NCBI GenBank assembly: GCA_023402075.1 | Contig: JAEXCS010000044.1 | Coordinates: 52,396-116,395 of the forward strand | Direction: 5' to 3' | Length of the DNA: 64,000 nt | Origin: Bacillota bacterium | Lineage (GTDB): Bacteria; Bacillota; Clostridia; Oscillospirales; Oscillospiraceae | Part shown: positions 35,611 to 44,165 of the stretch, one piece after another | Numbering within the stretch: position 1 is the stretch's first letter | Layout: each line of letters begins with the position of its first letter | Translations under genes and position numbers: made by a program | The notes under the pieces: model-generated | Told to the model about the DNA's origin: nothing | The model's input: only the letters and a program-made list of their open reading frames with translations | The model's database searches: none

Positions 35611-35650
35611 CCGCTTGGTCGGATACAAGCGGGGAAAGCCCCGATATAAT
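35611..35650 (+). promoter_or_regulatory. Promoter with candidate MocR operator before the SDR-GcvP operon
   Basis: Perfect TATAAT at 35645-35650 with a poor -35 (GATACA at 35622-35627). Inverted repeat CCGCTTG (35611-35617) / CAAGCGG (35626-35632) sits across the -35, followed by GGGG-AAA-GCCCC (35631-35642). A weak -35 covered by a palindrome fits an activator site. MocR binding is inferred from proximity. Confidence 0.5.
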
Positions 35651-35721
35651 GGGGGCAATTCCACACTCGGAATTTTCGCATTGCGTTTGAAACGCAGACT
35701 TTTGATAAGGAGAGAACAACT

Positions 35722-36516
35722 ATGGGAAAGCTGGACAACAGAGTTGCCATTGTCACCGGCGCCGCGCAGGGAATTGGCAACGGAAGCGCCAAGGTGCTTG
35801 CAAAGCACGGCGCCACCGTAATTCTTATGGATTTTGCAGAATCGGTGGAAACAGCCGCGGAGGAGATTCGCGGCATGGGATACCGGGCCGCGGCAAAGCG
35901 CGTGGACGTCAGCAATTTGGAGGACGTGCAGCGGGCGGTGGATGAGGTTGTGGCCGAATATGGCAAAATTGATATTCTTTTCAACAATGCCGGGGTCAAC
36001 CGTCGTGTCCGCTTCGAGGATTTGGACACGAAGACCCGCGACTTCATTTTCGGCGTAAACATCATCGGCGTTTGGAATATGGCCCGGGCGGTGTATCCGT
36101 ACATGCTGGAAGCAAAGTATGGCCGCATCATCAACACCTCCTCCGTCACCGGCGTGAAGGTGGTGGATGAGGGCCAGACCACCTATTCCATGACCAAGGG
36201 TGCGGTGCTGTCCTTCACCAAGGCACTGGCCTATGAGGCCGGGCCTTATGGCATCACCGTCAACGCGGTGCTTCCCGGCTGGGTGCGCACCCCCAAGGTG
36301 GAGCAGGTGGCCGCTGACAGCCGCCCCGAAGACCCGGAGAGCGCGCTGCGGGATATGGCCGGCTTCATTCCCCTCAAGCGGCTGTGCGACATTGAGGAGA
36401 TCGGCGATTTGGTGTCTTTTCTCGCGTCCGACGAGGCCACGTACATCACCGGCACGGAAATGGTCATTGACGGCGGCAGCACCCTGCCCGAAACGTTTGA
36501 CATTCTCCACGCCTGA
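35722..36516 (+). CDS. SDR family oxidoreductase
   Basis: Classical short-chain dehydrogenase of 264 residues. The NAD(P) motif TGAAQGIGNGSAKVL (TGxxxGxG) starts near residue 12, NNAG near 90, and the catalytic Ser-Tyr-Lys triad lies in NTSSVTGVKVVDEGQTTYSMTKGAVLSFTKAL, where Tyr and Lys form YSMTK instead of the usual YxxxK with Ala/Ser. The C-terminal SFLASDEATYITGTEMVIDGGSTLP is typical. It most likely oxidises a sugar alcohol, hydroxy acid or similar secondary alcohol. It is the first gene of an operon with the GcvP-like pair. AAGGAG precedes the ATG. Confidence 0.92.
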   Translation: MGKLDNRVAIVTGAAQGIGNGSAKVLAKHGATVILMDFAESVETAAEEIRGMGYRAAAKRVDVSNLEDVQRAVDEVVAEYGKIDILFNNAGVNRRVRFEDLDTKTRDFIFGVNIIGVWNMARAVYPYMLEAKYGRIINTSSVTGVKVVDEGQTTYSMTKGAVLSFTKALAYEAGPYGITVNAVLPGWVRTPKVEQVAADSRPEDPESALRDMAGFIPLKRLCDIEEIGDLVSFLASDEATYITGTEMVIDGGSTLPETFDILHA

Positions 36517-36602
36517 GCCGGGCGGCAGTTTCAGGCGCATGGTTTTATCCCGTCCCTTAAAAACGCGGCCATTGGCCGCAGACCGATTAGGAGGCAGACA
36601 AC

Positions 36603-37973
36603 ATGATGCAGTATCCATACATCCCCAACAGCAATCAGGCTGTGCGCAGGGAGATGCTGGATTTTATCGGCGCACAATCCGTGGAAGAGCTTTATGCGTT
36701 TATTCCGGACGAGGTTCGGATGAAGCAGCCTTTGAACCTGCCGGAGCCTCTCGTCTCCGAGATGGCCCTGAAAAAGCATGTGAACGGAATTTTGGAGAAA
36801 AACAGCTCCTGCGACGAAAACATCAGCTTTTTGGGCGCGGGCTGCTATAACCACCACGTTCCCGCCGTATGCGACGAAATCAACGGCCGGTCGGAATTCC
36901 TCACCGCTTACAGCGGCGATACCTACGCCGACCACGGCAAGCTGCAGACCTTTTTCGAGTTCACCAGCATGATGGGCGCGCTTTTGAACATGGACGTGGT
37001 GGGCTTCCCCACCTACGATGGCGGGCAGGCGGCTTCCACCGCCGTGATGATGGCCCGCCGCATCAATGGCCGAAGCACCGTTCTGGTGCCCGCAGCCATG
37101 AATCCCGGCCTGTATTCCCAGCTTTCCTGCTACTGCGAGGGAATGAAGCTGGTGAAGGTGGCTTCCCGCCCCGACGGACAAGTGGATTTGGAAGACCTCA
37201 AGGCTAAGCTCCATAACGATGTATCCTGCATTTTCATTCAGAACCCTGCCTTCTTGGGCTTTTTTGAAGAGCAGTGCGAAGAAATCGGCAAGCTGGCCCA
37301 TTCCGTCGGCGCGGAGTACATCGTTTATGCCGACCCTTCCGCGCTGGGTGTGGCTCTGCCTCCTGCGGATTATGGCGCGGACATCGCCTGCGGCGACATC
37401 CAGCCCCTTGGCATCCACATGAGCTATGGCGGGGGCTTGGGGGGCTATCTGGCCACCCGGCAGGAAGAAAAGTATGTCATGAACTATCCCCACCATTTGT
37501 ACAGCATTTTTCAAAACTCCAAGGGCCAGTTTGGCTATGCCCGCGCCCTGCCGGAGCGCACCAGCTACTATGTACGGGAAAAGGCCGTGGAATATCTTGG
37601 CACGTGCGTGGGCCTGTGGGCCGTGACCGCGGCGGTGTATCTGGCGGTGATGGGGCCAGAGGGGATGCGGGAGCTGGGGGAAAATATCCTGTGCAAAAGC
37701 AATTACGCCCAGAAAACCCTGTCCTCTTTAAAGGGCGTGCGGCTCCCCTATGCCCAAAGCCCCAGCTTTATGGAGCTGGTGGTAAATTTTGACGGCTGCG
37801 GAAAAACCGTGTCCGAAATTAACCAGGCGCTGCTGGAGTCTTCGATTTTCGGCGGCTATGACCTGAGCCGGGAGCTGCCGGAGCTTGGACAGTCCATGCT
37901 GGTATGCGTCACGGAGAAAACCGAGCTTTCCGACATTGACGCGCTGGCCGACGCACTCAAAAAGATTCTGTAA
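36603..37973 (+). CDS. Divergent GcvPA-like PLP protein (glycine dehydrogenase subunit 1 family)
   Basis: A 456-residue member of the GcvPA family, normally the non-PLP-lysine half of the two-chain glycine decarboxylase. The framework is kept (YIPNSNQAVRREMLDFIG, FLGAGCYNHHVPAV, FFEFTSMMGALLNMDVVGFPTYDGGQAASTAVMMA). The family's TPYQPEISQG segment is replaced by AYSGDTYADHGKLQ, and the late GxPLSFGGP region reads GIHMSYGGGLGG. It is probably not a standard glycine decarboxylase subunit, because no gcvT, gcvH or lipoate gene is nearby. It partners the next gene (13-base gap). Annotation pipelines would call it GcvPA; substrate unknown. Confidence 0.8.
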   Translation: MMQYPYIPNSNQAVRREMLDFIGAQSVEELYAFIPDEVRMKQPLNLPEPLVSEMALKKHVNGILEKNSSCDENISFLGAGCYNHHVPAVCDEINGRSEFLTAYSGDTYADHGKLQTFFEFTSMMGALLNMDVVGFPTYDGGQAASTAVMMARRINGRSTVLVPAAMNPGLYSQLSCYCEGMKLVKVASRPDGQVDLEDLKAKLHNDVSCIFIQNPAFLGFFEEQCEEIGKLAHSVGAEYIVYADPSALGVALPPADYGADIACGDIQPLGIHMSYGGGLGGYLATRQEEKYVMNYPHHLYSIFQNSKGQFGYARALPERTSYYVREKAVEYLGTCVGLWAVTAAVYLAVMGPEGMRELGENILCKSNYAQKTLSSLKGVRLPYAQSPSFMELVVNFDGCGKTVSEINQALLESSIFGGYDLSRELPELGQSMLVCVTEKTELSDIDALADALKKIL

Positions 37974-37985
37974 GGAGGAACCGAC

Positions 37986-39539
37986 GTGTCTTATTCAAAA
38001 CTGCGGAATTTCCATGAAGCACAGTGGGATGAGCCCATTATTTTCGAGCAGAGCGTACCCGGCAGCCGGGGCATCCTGCTTCCGGACGTATCTAAGGAGA
38101 CTGGGATTCCCTCCGGAAAAGACCTGCTGCCCGCTGGGCTGCGGCGCGCGCAAAAGCCCGCCCTTCCGGAAATGGCGCAGCCGCAGGTGCTTCGCCATTA
38201 CCTGCGCCTTTCTCAGGAGACGATTGGTCAGGATATCAACATTGACATCGGCCTTGGCACCTGCACCATGAAATACAGCCCCAAAATTAACGAGCAGTTT
38301 GTCCGCTCTCCCAAGTTTGCAGAGCTTCATCCCTATCAGGAGGACAGCACCGCCCAGGGCATTCTAAAAATTATTTATGAGTTCGAGCAGATGATGAAGG
38401 AGATTTCGGGGCTGGACGCCGTCTCCTTTCAGGCCGGCGGCGGCGGGCAGGGCATCTTTGCCAACGCGGCGGTTTTAAAGCAGTATTTCCGCGACCGGGG
38501 CGAGGAGACACAGCGCACCCAGATCATCACCACCATTCTCTCTCACCCATTAAACAGCGCCGCGCCCGCCACCAAGGGGTTTGAGGTCATCAGCCTTTAT
38601 CCCGACGACAGCGGCTATCCCAGCCTTGAAAATCTAAAGGCAGTGGTTTCCGAAAAGACGGCGGGTATTTTTATCACCAACCCCGAGGACACCGGCGTAT
38701 TCAACCCCATTGTCCGCCAGTTTGTGGACGTGGTTCACGAAGCCGGGGGACTGTGCGTGTGCGACATGGCGGACTATAACGGCCTGTTCGGTCTGGTTCG
38801 CGCCAAGGAGCTGGGTGCGGATATGTGCCACTTTAACCTTCACAAGGCCTTTTCCTCTCCCCACGGCTGCATGGGACCCGGCTGTGCCGCCCAGTGCGTA
38901 AGCGCGGAGCTTGAACAATATCTGCCCCGTCCCCGCGTCCGCTTTGACGGGCAGCGCTATTCCACGGATTACGACGGCCCCGCCTCCATCGGAAAGGTGC
39001 GGCAGTTCCAAGGCTCTCTGGCAGCGGTGCTGCGGGCCTATTCCTGGGTGATGAGCCTGGGCCGCGACGGACTCAAGTCCGTGGGCGAAACCGCGATTCT
39101 GAACAACAATTATATGATGAAGCGCCTGCTGGGCGAGGTGCGGGGCATCACCATGCCTTGGGCCGAGGAGGCCCCCAACCGGCTGGAGCAGGTGCGGTAC
39201 AGCTTTGAAACGCTTTTGAAGGAAACCGGCGTGGGCGCGGAGCACGTGAACCGCCACATGCTGGACTTTGGCTTCCAGCGCTTTTTCCCCAGCCATCACC
39301 CCCTTGTGGTGCCCGAGCCTTACACGCCGGAGCCGACAGAATCCTATTCCAAGGACGACATTGACGAATATGTCTCCGCACTGAAAAAGATCAGCGACGA
39401 GGCATATACCACACCGGAGGTTGTGCTCACCGCCCCGCACAACGGCCCGATTTCCCCTCTGGAAAAGGACACCGTGGAATCGGTGGACCAGCTGGCCGTG
39501 ACGTGGAGGGCATACCAAAGACAGCATGGCGGACACTAA
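37986..39539 (+). CDS. Divergent GcvPB-like PLP enzyme (glycine dehydrogenase subunit 2 family)
   Basis: A 517-residue relative of GcvPB, the PLP-carrying half of glycine decarboxylase. The Schiff-base lysine is kept in FNLHKAFSSPHG (near residue 288), but the following Gly-rich loop GGGGPG is GCMGPG. The family's SAHGTNPAS is LSHPLNSAAP, and the cofactor Asp region is CDMADYNGLFG instead of the usual DGAN-type. These changes line the active site, suggesting a different amino acid substrate or carbon acceptor. GTG 37986 follows AAGGAGG. It overlaps the next gene by 14 bases. Confidence 0.8.
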   Translation: MSYSKLRNFHEAQWDEPIIFEQSVPGSRGILLPDVSKETGIPSGKDLLPAGLRRAQKPALPEMAQPQVLRHYLRLSQETIGQDINIDIGLGTCTMKYSPKINEQFVRSPKFAELHPYQEDSTAQGILKIIYEFEQMMKEISGLDAVSFQAGGGGQGIFANAAVLKQYFRDRGEETQRTQIITTILSHPLNSAAPATKGFEVISLYPDDSGYPSLENLKAVVSEKTAGIFITNPEDTGVFNPIVRQFVDVVHEAGGLCVCDMADYNGLFGLVRAKELGADMCHFNLHKAFSSPHGCMGPGCAAQCVSAELEQYLPRPRVRFDGQRYSTDYDGPASIGKVRQFQGSLAAVLRAYSWVMSLGRDGLKSVGETAILNNNYMMKRLLGEVRGITMPWAEEAPNRLEQVRYSFETLLKETGVGAEHVNRHMLDFGFQRFFPSHHPLVVPEPYTPEPTESYSKDDIDEYVSALKKISDEAYTTPEVVLTAPHNGPISPLEKDTVESVDQLAVTWRAYQRQHGGH

Positions 39540-40647
39540 GGTACTGGGGCTGATTGTCAATCCCATCGCGGGCATGGGCGGAAAGGTTGCTTTGAAAGGA
39601 ACCGACGGTGAGAATATTCTCGCTGCCGCCCGGGCCAAGGGAGCAATCCCGGAATCCGGGGAAAAAGCAGAGCGGGCCATGGGGCTTTTGGTTCCCTTCC
39701 GTGAAAGAATTTTGATTCGAACCGCATCCGGCCCCATGGGAGAGGACTTGTGCCGAAAGCTTGGTCTGCGGTGCGAGGTAGTTTACCGGGCCGATGCGCC
39801 TACCGCCCCGGCCGACACAATTGCCGCAGCGGCAGCAATCCGCGCAACGGGAGCAGCCCTGCTTTTATTCGCAGGAGGAGACGGAACCGCCCGCAACATC
39901 TGCGAAGCCGTGGGAAGTAGCTTTCCCGTACTGGGCATTCCCGCAGGCGTGAAAATTCAGTCCGCCGTGTTTGCACTGCATCCGGAATCGGCCGGTGCCA
40001 TCGCCGCCAAAATTGTGCAGGGCCTTCCCGTGTCCATGCTTTTGCGGGAGGTGGTGGATTTGGACGAGGACGCTTACCGCACCGGCAGCGTCCGTGCCGC
40101 ATTGTTTGGTTCTATGCTGGTACCCGATCAGCCCGACGCACTGCAATCCATGAAGCAGGGGGGCTTTTCCTCTGAAGAGGACCAGCTCCGGGGCGCGGCT
40201 CTTTACCTCAGGGAGCACATGGAACCGGACATTTTTTACGCCGTTGGCTCCGGCTCCACCGCCAAGTGTATTTCCCGCCTGCTGGGGCTGGAGTATGAGC
40301 TTTTGGGCGTGGATCTCATTCATGGCGGAGCGCTGGTGGAAAAAGACTTGACGGAGGAGCAGCTTTGGTCTTACGCTCAAACGGGCAAGATGAAAATTAT
40401 TGTCTCACCCATCGGCGGGCAGGGTTTTCTCTTTGGGCGGGGAAACCATCAGTTCAGCGCCCGCGTTCTGCACGCCGTGGGAAGAGAGAATCTGCTGGTT
40501 GTTGCGGGAGAAGCCAAGCTGCTTTCCCTGCCCCGCCATCGGCTGCACGTGGACTGCGACAAGCCCGAACTCTGTCGGGAACTGCGGGGTTATTATCAGG
40601 TTCTTTGCGGATACGGCAGATTTCATTCTCTCCTTTGTGAAGATTGA
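39526..40647 (+). CDS. ATP-NAD kinase family protein, AcoX-like
   Basis: Cytosolic protein of 373 residues. An N-terminal NAD-kinase-like Rossmann domain shows LGLIVNPIAGMGG at residues 6-18 and the nucleotide motif LLFAGGDGTARNICEAVG near residue 109. A long C-terminal region (GFLFGRGNHQFSARVLHAVGREN) is seen in the AcoX-like branch rather than in canonical NadK. AcoX genes sit beside catabolic operons (acetoin) with unproven activity. The ATG lies inside the end of the GcvPB-like gene, so coupling is tight. It may phosphorylate NAD or a pathway intermediate. Confidence 0.82.
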   Translation: MADTKVLGLIVNPIAGMGGKVALKGTDGENILAAARAKGAIPESGEKAERAMGLLVPFRERILIRTASGPMGEDLCRKLGLRCEVVYRADAPTAPADTIAAAAAIRATGAALLLFAGGDGTARNICEAVGSSFPVLGIPAGVKIQSAVFALHPESAGAIAAKIVQGLPVSMLLREVVDLDEDAYRTGSVRAALFGSMLVPDQPDALQSMKQGGFSSEEDQLRGAALYLREHMEPDIFYAVGSGSTAKCISRLLGLEYELLGVDLIHGGALVEKDLTEEQLWSYAQTGKMKIIVSPIGGQGFLFGRGNHQFSARVLHAVGRENLLVVAGEAKLLSLPRHRLHVDCDKPELCRELRGYYQVLCGYGRFHSLLCED

Positions 40648-40661
40648 CCGAAATTTGGATG

Positions 40662-40710
40662 GGTCAAACCTGACCATTTGGTTGTGGTACAATTCGCAAA
40701 AAAATGTAAT
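40662..40710 (+). promoter_or_regulatory. Possible internal promoter and palindrome before the amidohydrolase
   Basis: Inverted repeat GGTCAAACCTGACC (40662-40675) followed by TTGTGG (40682-40687), a 17-base spacer and TGTAAT (40705-40710). The 183-base gap holds no gene. Promoter strength looks modest. Confidence 0.4.
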
Positions 40711-40830
40711 AATGTAATCAGTTAAATTGCACCCGTATATTTTCAGGATTTCTCAGACTGGTGCCCGCGCCGTTGGCGCAGGCACGGGCGGCCCGCTTTT
40801 GCGCCGCCCGAATGAAAAGGGAGGTGAAGT

Positions 40831-42423
40831 ATGGCCACAGCTTACATCAACGGAACGATTTACACCATGCAGGCGGAGGGCGACCGCTGCGACGCCTTTG
40901 TGGTGGAAGACGGCAGGTTTCTTTACTGCGGAACGGAAGCGGAGGCACGGCGGCTGTCCGGCGAAAATGTGGTTGACTTAGCAGGGGCCACTGTGCTGCC
41001 CGGCATGATCGATACCCACCAGCATTTGTTTGCTTACGCAAGAGATCGGCTGAAGCTGAATCTTAAAAAGGCGGAATCCTTTGAGCAGCTTTTGAATCTG
41101 ATTCACCAGCGGGCGCAGGAAACACCCGATGGACAATGGATTCTCGGCGTTGGCTTCGACCATGAAAAATTTTCCGACCGTAGGGCGCTTCCCTCCAAGG
41201 AGGAACTGGATCGGGTCTGTCCCAACCATCCCCTGCTCATCACCCGCTACTGTCTCCACGTAAATGTTGCCAACTCTCTTGCGCTGAAGGCCGGAGGGAT
41301 TGGCCCCGGCTTCCGCCCCAAGGTGGAGGGCACGGTGGAGTTTCGGCCCGATGGCCAGCCCACCGGCACCCTGCTGGATGCGGCAGGTGCAGACCTTGCC
41401 GCTTTGATTCCCGATGCCCTTTCCACGCAGGAGGGCCGCAAGGACGCTGTGGAAGCCGCCTGCCGAGAGTTGAACCGCTACGGATTAACCGGCGTACACG
41501 CCATTCAGGGGCTTCACTGCAACCTTCCGGAGTTTACCAGCGTCTATCAGGATTTGGCGGACGAGGGCCGCCTGAGCGCCCGGGTTTTTCTGGGTTTCGA
41601 CCGGCTGCCCGGCTGCTCTATCCGAACAGGGCTGGGAGACGACATAGTGAAGTTTGGATTTTACAAGCTCTATGTGGACGGAAACATGGGCGGACGCACC
41701 GCACTGCTGACGCAGCCCTATGAAGACGACCCCTCCACCTGCGGTGTGCCTAACTACACGCAGGAGGAGCTGGACCGCCAGGTGAAGCTGGCTTACGACC
41801 AGAACATTCAAGTGGGGGCCCACGTGATCGGGGACAAAGCCGCCGAAATGCTGACCACCGCCATTGAGCACGCCGTGGCTGACAGGCCCGGCAAAGACCC
41901 CAGAAGCTTCCGCATGATACATATGTCTCTTTTAAATCAGGATGTGGTGGAGCGCATTGCCAAGCTTCCGGTGGTGGTAGACATTCAGCCCATGTTTGTA
42001 TCCACCAATGTCCGCTGGTCGGAAACACGGGTGGGCCATCAGCGGGCCAGATATCACTATTGCTGGAGAACCCTGCTTGACAGCGGCGTGATTCTGACAG
42101 CTGGGTCCGACTCTCCCTGCGAGTCTTTTGCCCCCATGGACGGAATCTACGCGATCACCACCCGCAAGGGAATGGACGGCTGGCCGTCCGGTGGCTGGTT
42201 CCCCGAGGAACGGGTTACGGTTTACGAAGCTGTCTCCATGTACACCCGCAACGCCGCCTTTGTCTCCTATGAGGAAGACCGCAAGGGCACCATTGAATCC
42301 GGCAAGCTTGCGGACTTCGTGCTGCTGGATGCGGATGTTTTTCAGACAGACCCTGAAAAAATCAAAGAGATTGGTATTGTGAAAACCTATCTGGGCGGAA
42401 AGCTTGTATACTCCCGCGAATAA
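40831..42423 (+). CDS. Amidohydrolase family protein, YtcJ-like
   Basis: Cytosolic metal-dependent hydrolase of 530 residues, amidohydrolase family 3. The N-terminal beta domain (TAYINGTIYTMQ) leads to the metal motif PGMIDTHQHLFAY near residue 63 (HxH). Further ligands are expected in HVIGDKA (near 331) and the Asp in TAGSDSPCE (near 428), and the C-terminal GTIESGKLADFVLLDADVF closes the barrel. YtcJ-type enzymes hydrolyse N-substituted amides, formamides or esters. Here it may release an amino acid or amine for the GcvP-like enzymes. ATG follows GGGAGG. Confidence 0.9.
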   Translation: MATAYINGTIYTMQAEGDRCDAFVVEDGRFLYCGTEAEARRLSGENVVDLAGATVLPGMIDTHQHLFAYARDRLKLNLKKAESFEQLLNLIHQRAQETPDGQWILGVGFDHEKFSDRRALPSKEELDRVCPNHPLLITRYCLHVNVANSLALKAGGIGPGFRPKVEGTVEFRPDGQPTGTLLDAAGADLAALIPDALSTQEGRKDAVEAACRELNRYGLTGVHAIQGLHCNLPEFTSVYQDLADEGRLSARVFLGFDRLPGCSIRTGLGDDIVKFGFYKLYVDGNMGGRTALLTQPYEDDPSTCGVPNYTQEELDRQVKLAYDQNIQVGAHVIGDKAAEMLTTAIEHAVADRPGKDPRSFRMIHMSLLNQDVVERIAKLPVVVDIQPMFVSTNVRWSETRVGHQRARYHYCWRTLLDSGVILTAGSDSPCESFAPMDGIYAITTRKGMDGWPSGGWFPEERVTVYEAVSMYTRNAAFVSYEEDRKGTIESGKLADFVLLDADVFQTDPEKIKEIGIVKTYLGGKLVYSRE

Positions 42424-42490
42424 CTCCTCCCGGATACACCGGCGTATTTGACGACAATCTTGAGTAATGGAATTTGTAAGGAGAATTATG

Positions 42491-43576
42491 ATGAAGAAGA
42501 TAGTTTGCTTGCTTCTTTCCCTGGTAATGTCCGCCGCGATCCTGTCCGGCTGCGGCGGCACCAGCAGCTCTGGCGGCTCTGGCACAGGCAGCGGTGCGTC
42601 ATCTTCCCCGGCCGTTCCCGTGGAGGTAAACACGCAGGTGACCTCCACCGACAAGGTGACCATCCGCGTCGCGTACGATGTGGCCGAATCCCACCCCTCG
42701 CATACAGCCACCGTTGAAAAATTTAAGGCAATGCTGGAGCAAGGCTCCGGCGGCAACATCACCGTGGAGCTGTATCCCAACTCCCAGCTTGGCTCCTTGT
42801 CCGAAAACATGGAGTCCATGCGCATTGGCGATTTGGAAATGGCCTATCTGAACGACGGCACCATCTCCGCTTCCGTCCCCGAGTTCAGTGTGGTGGGCCT
42901 TCCGTACCTTTGGACCTCGATTGACGCGGCCCACGAGGCACTGGACGGTGACTTTGGTGAATATCTGAACCAGAAGCTGCTGGAAGACTGCAACATTATC
43001 AATCTGGGCTATGCGGACGTAGGCTTCCGCAACATTACCAACAGCAAGCAGGAAATCAAGACTCCCGGCGATTTGAAGGGCCTGAAAATCCGCACTATGA
43101 CCAACCCTCTGCACGTGGAGTATTTTACGGCGCTGGGCGCCATCCCCACGCCCATGTCCTTCAGCGAGCTGTTCACCGCCTTGCAACAGAAAACCGTGGA
43201 CGGGCAGGAAAACCCCACCGCGCTGGTTTATAACAACGCCATTTACGAAGTGCAAAAGTACATGACCATTTCCGAGCATGTCTGGACCAGCTGCCCGCTG
43301 ACCATTGCAGCGAATTTCTTCAATGGCCTGCCCACCGACTATCAGGAGCTGATTAAGGAAGCGGCGGCAGCCACCATCTCCTATCAGCGGGAGCTGATTA
43401 CAAAGGAAAACGCCGACCTTGCCTCTGAAATTGCGGCGGCAGGCGTGCAGGTCACCACCCTGACCAACGATGAAAAAGAAGCCTTTAAGAAAATTGCGGA
43501 GGACTCCGTTTACAAAACCGCGGCCTCCGATTTTGGTCAGGACTTCATTGAAATGGCTGCAGCGCACAACAAGTAA
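42491..43576 (+). CDS. TRAP transporter solute receptor (DctP), second system
   Basis: Receptor of 361 residues with a lipoprotein signal (LLLSLVMSAAILSGC, Cys about residue 20) and a Ser/Gly linker. DctP family blocks are VELYPNSQLGSLSENMESMRIGDLEM, GLKIRTMTNPLHVEYFTALGAIPTPMSFSELFTALQQKTVDGQENP; the ligand Arg in RTM is intact. Of several in-frame starts (42467, 42488, 42491), ATG 42491 has AAGGAG with seven bases of spacing. It belongs to the GcvP-like locus; the ligand is predicted to be a carboxylate, probably an amino-acid derivative (inferred). Confidence 0.93.
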   Translation: MKKIVCLLLSLVMSAAILSGCGGTSSSGGSGTGSGASSSPAVPVEVNTQVTSTDKVTIRVAYDVAESHPSHTATVEKFKAMLEQGSGGNITVELYPNSQLGSLSENMESMRIGDLEMAYLNDGTISASVPEFSVVGLPYLWTSIDAAHEALDGDFGEYLNQKLLEDCNIINLGYADVGFRNITNSKQEIKTPGDLKGLKIRTMTNPLHVEYFTALGAIPTPMSFSELFTALQQKTVDGQENPTALVYNNAIYEVQKYMTISEHVWTSCPLTIAANFFNGLPTDYQELIKEAAAATISYQRELITKENADLASEIAAAGVQVTTLTNDEKEAFKKIAEDSVYKTAASDFGQDFIEMAAAHNK

Positions 43577-43599
43577 CCCCTTGCCAAAGTAAACAGCGA

Positions 43600-43638
43600 G
43601 ATAGCTATATTGGGGCCTTCGGCCCCAATATAGCTATC
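43600..43638. other. Perfect 18-bp hairpin between dctP and dctQ
   Basis: Arms at 43600-43617 and 43621-43638 around a TTC loop, no T-run. Located between receptor and permease genes, it may hold receptor mRNA at higher level than the membrane subunits. Confidence 0.75.
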
Positions 43639-43661
43639 AGAGAGAGGAGCGCCTGTCTTTC

Positions 43662-44165
43662 ATGAGTGTATTGAGATTTTTAAATACAAAGCTGGAGGAA
43701 GTTTTCCTGGTTATCCTGTTGTCCGCAGCAACCATTCTGGTTTTTGCACAGGTTTTCACCCGGTATATTCTAAGAATTCCTTTGCCCTGGAGTGAAGAAA
43801 TTGCCCGCTACATGTTTCTCTGGCTGACATGGGTTGGCGCATCTTTTGCCACAAAAGAGCGCAGGCATGTCAATATCGACGTTGTATACCAGCTGCTTCC
43901 TCAGGCGGGAAAGAAACTCTGCACAGTTCTTTCCACGCTGATCTGGATTGTGTTTGTCTGCATTATGGCCTATCTTTCCTTTAAACTGACGTTCAGCGTC
44001 GCCAGCGGCGGACAGATTGCCATTGGCAGCGGGATTCCCATGTGGATTCCTTACGCATCTATCCCCACCGGCATGACCCTTATGCTGTTCCGCCTGCTTC
44101 AAAACTGCGTTCATGACCTGCGGGCCAGAGCGCAGGCAGACCTGGAAGGCGGTGAAACCACATGA
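43662..44165 (+). CDS. TRAP transporter small permease (DctQ), second system
   Basis: Membrane protein of 167 residues with four helices; the block TRYILRIPLPWSEEIARYMFLWLTWVGASFATKERRHVNIDV is the DctQ signature. It links the receptor docking surface to the DctM channel. Its stop overlaps the next start (ATGA). Order P-Q-M differs from the Q-M-P order of the first TRAP system, so the two are not a simple recent duplication. Confidence 0.93.
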   Translation: MSVLRFLNTKLEEVFLVILLSAATILVFAQVFTRYILRIPLPWSEEIARYMFLWLTWVGASFATKERRHVNIDVVYQLLPQAGKKLCTVLSTLIWIVFVCIMAYLSFKLTFSVASGGQIAIGSGIPMWIPYASIPTGMTLMLFRLLQNCVHDLRARAQADLEGGETT

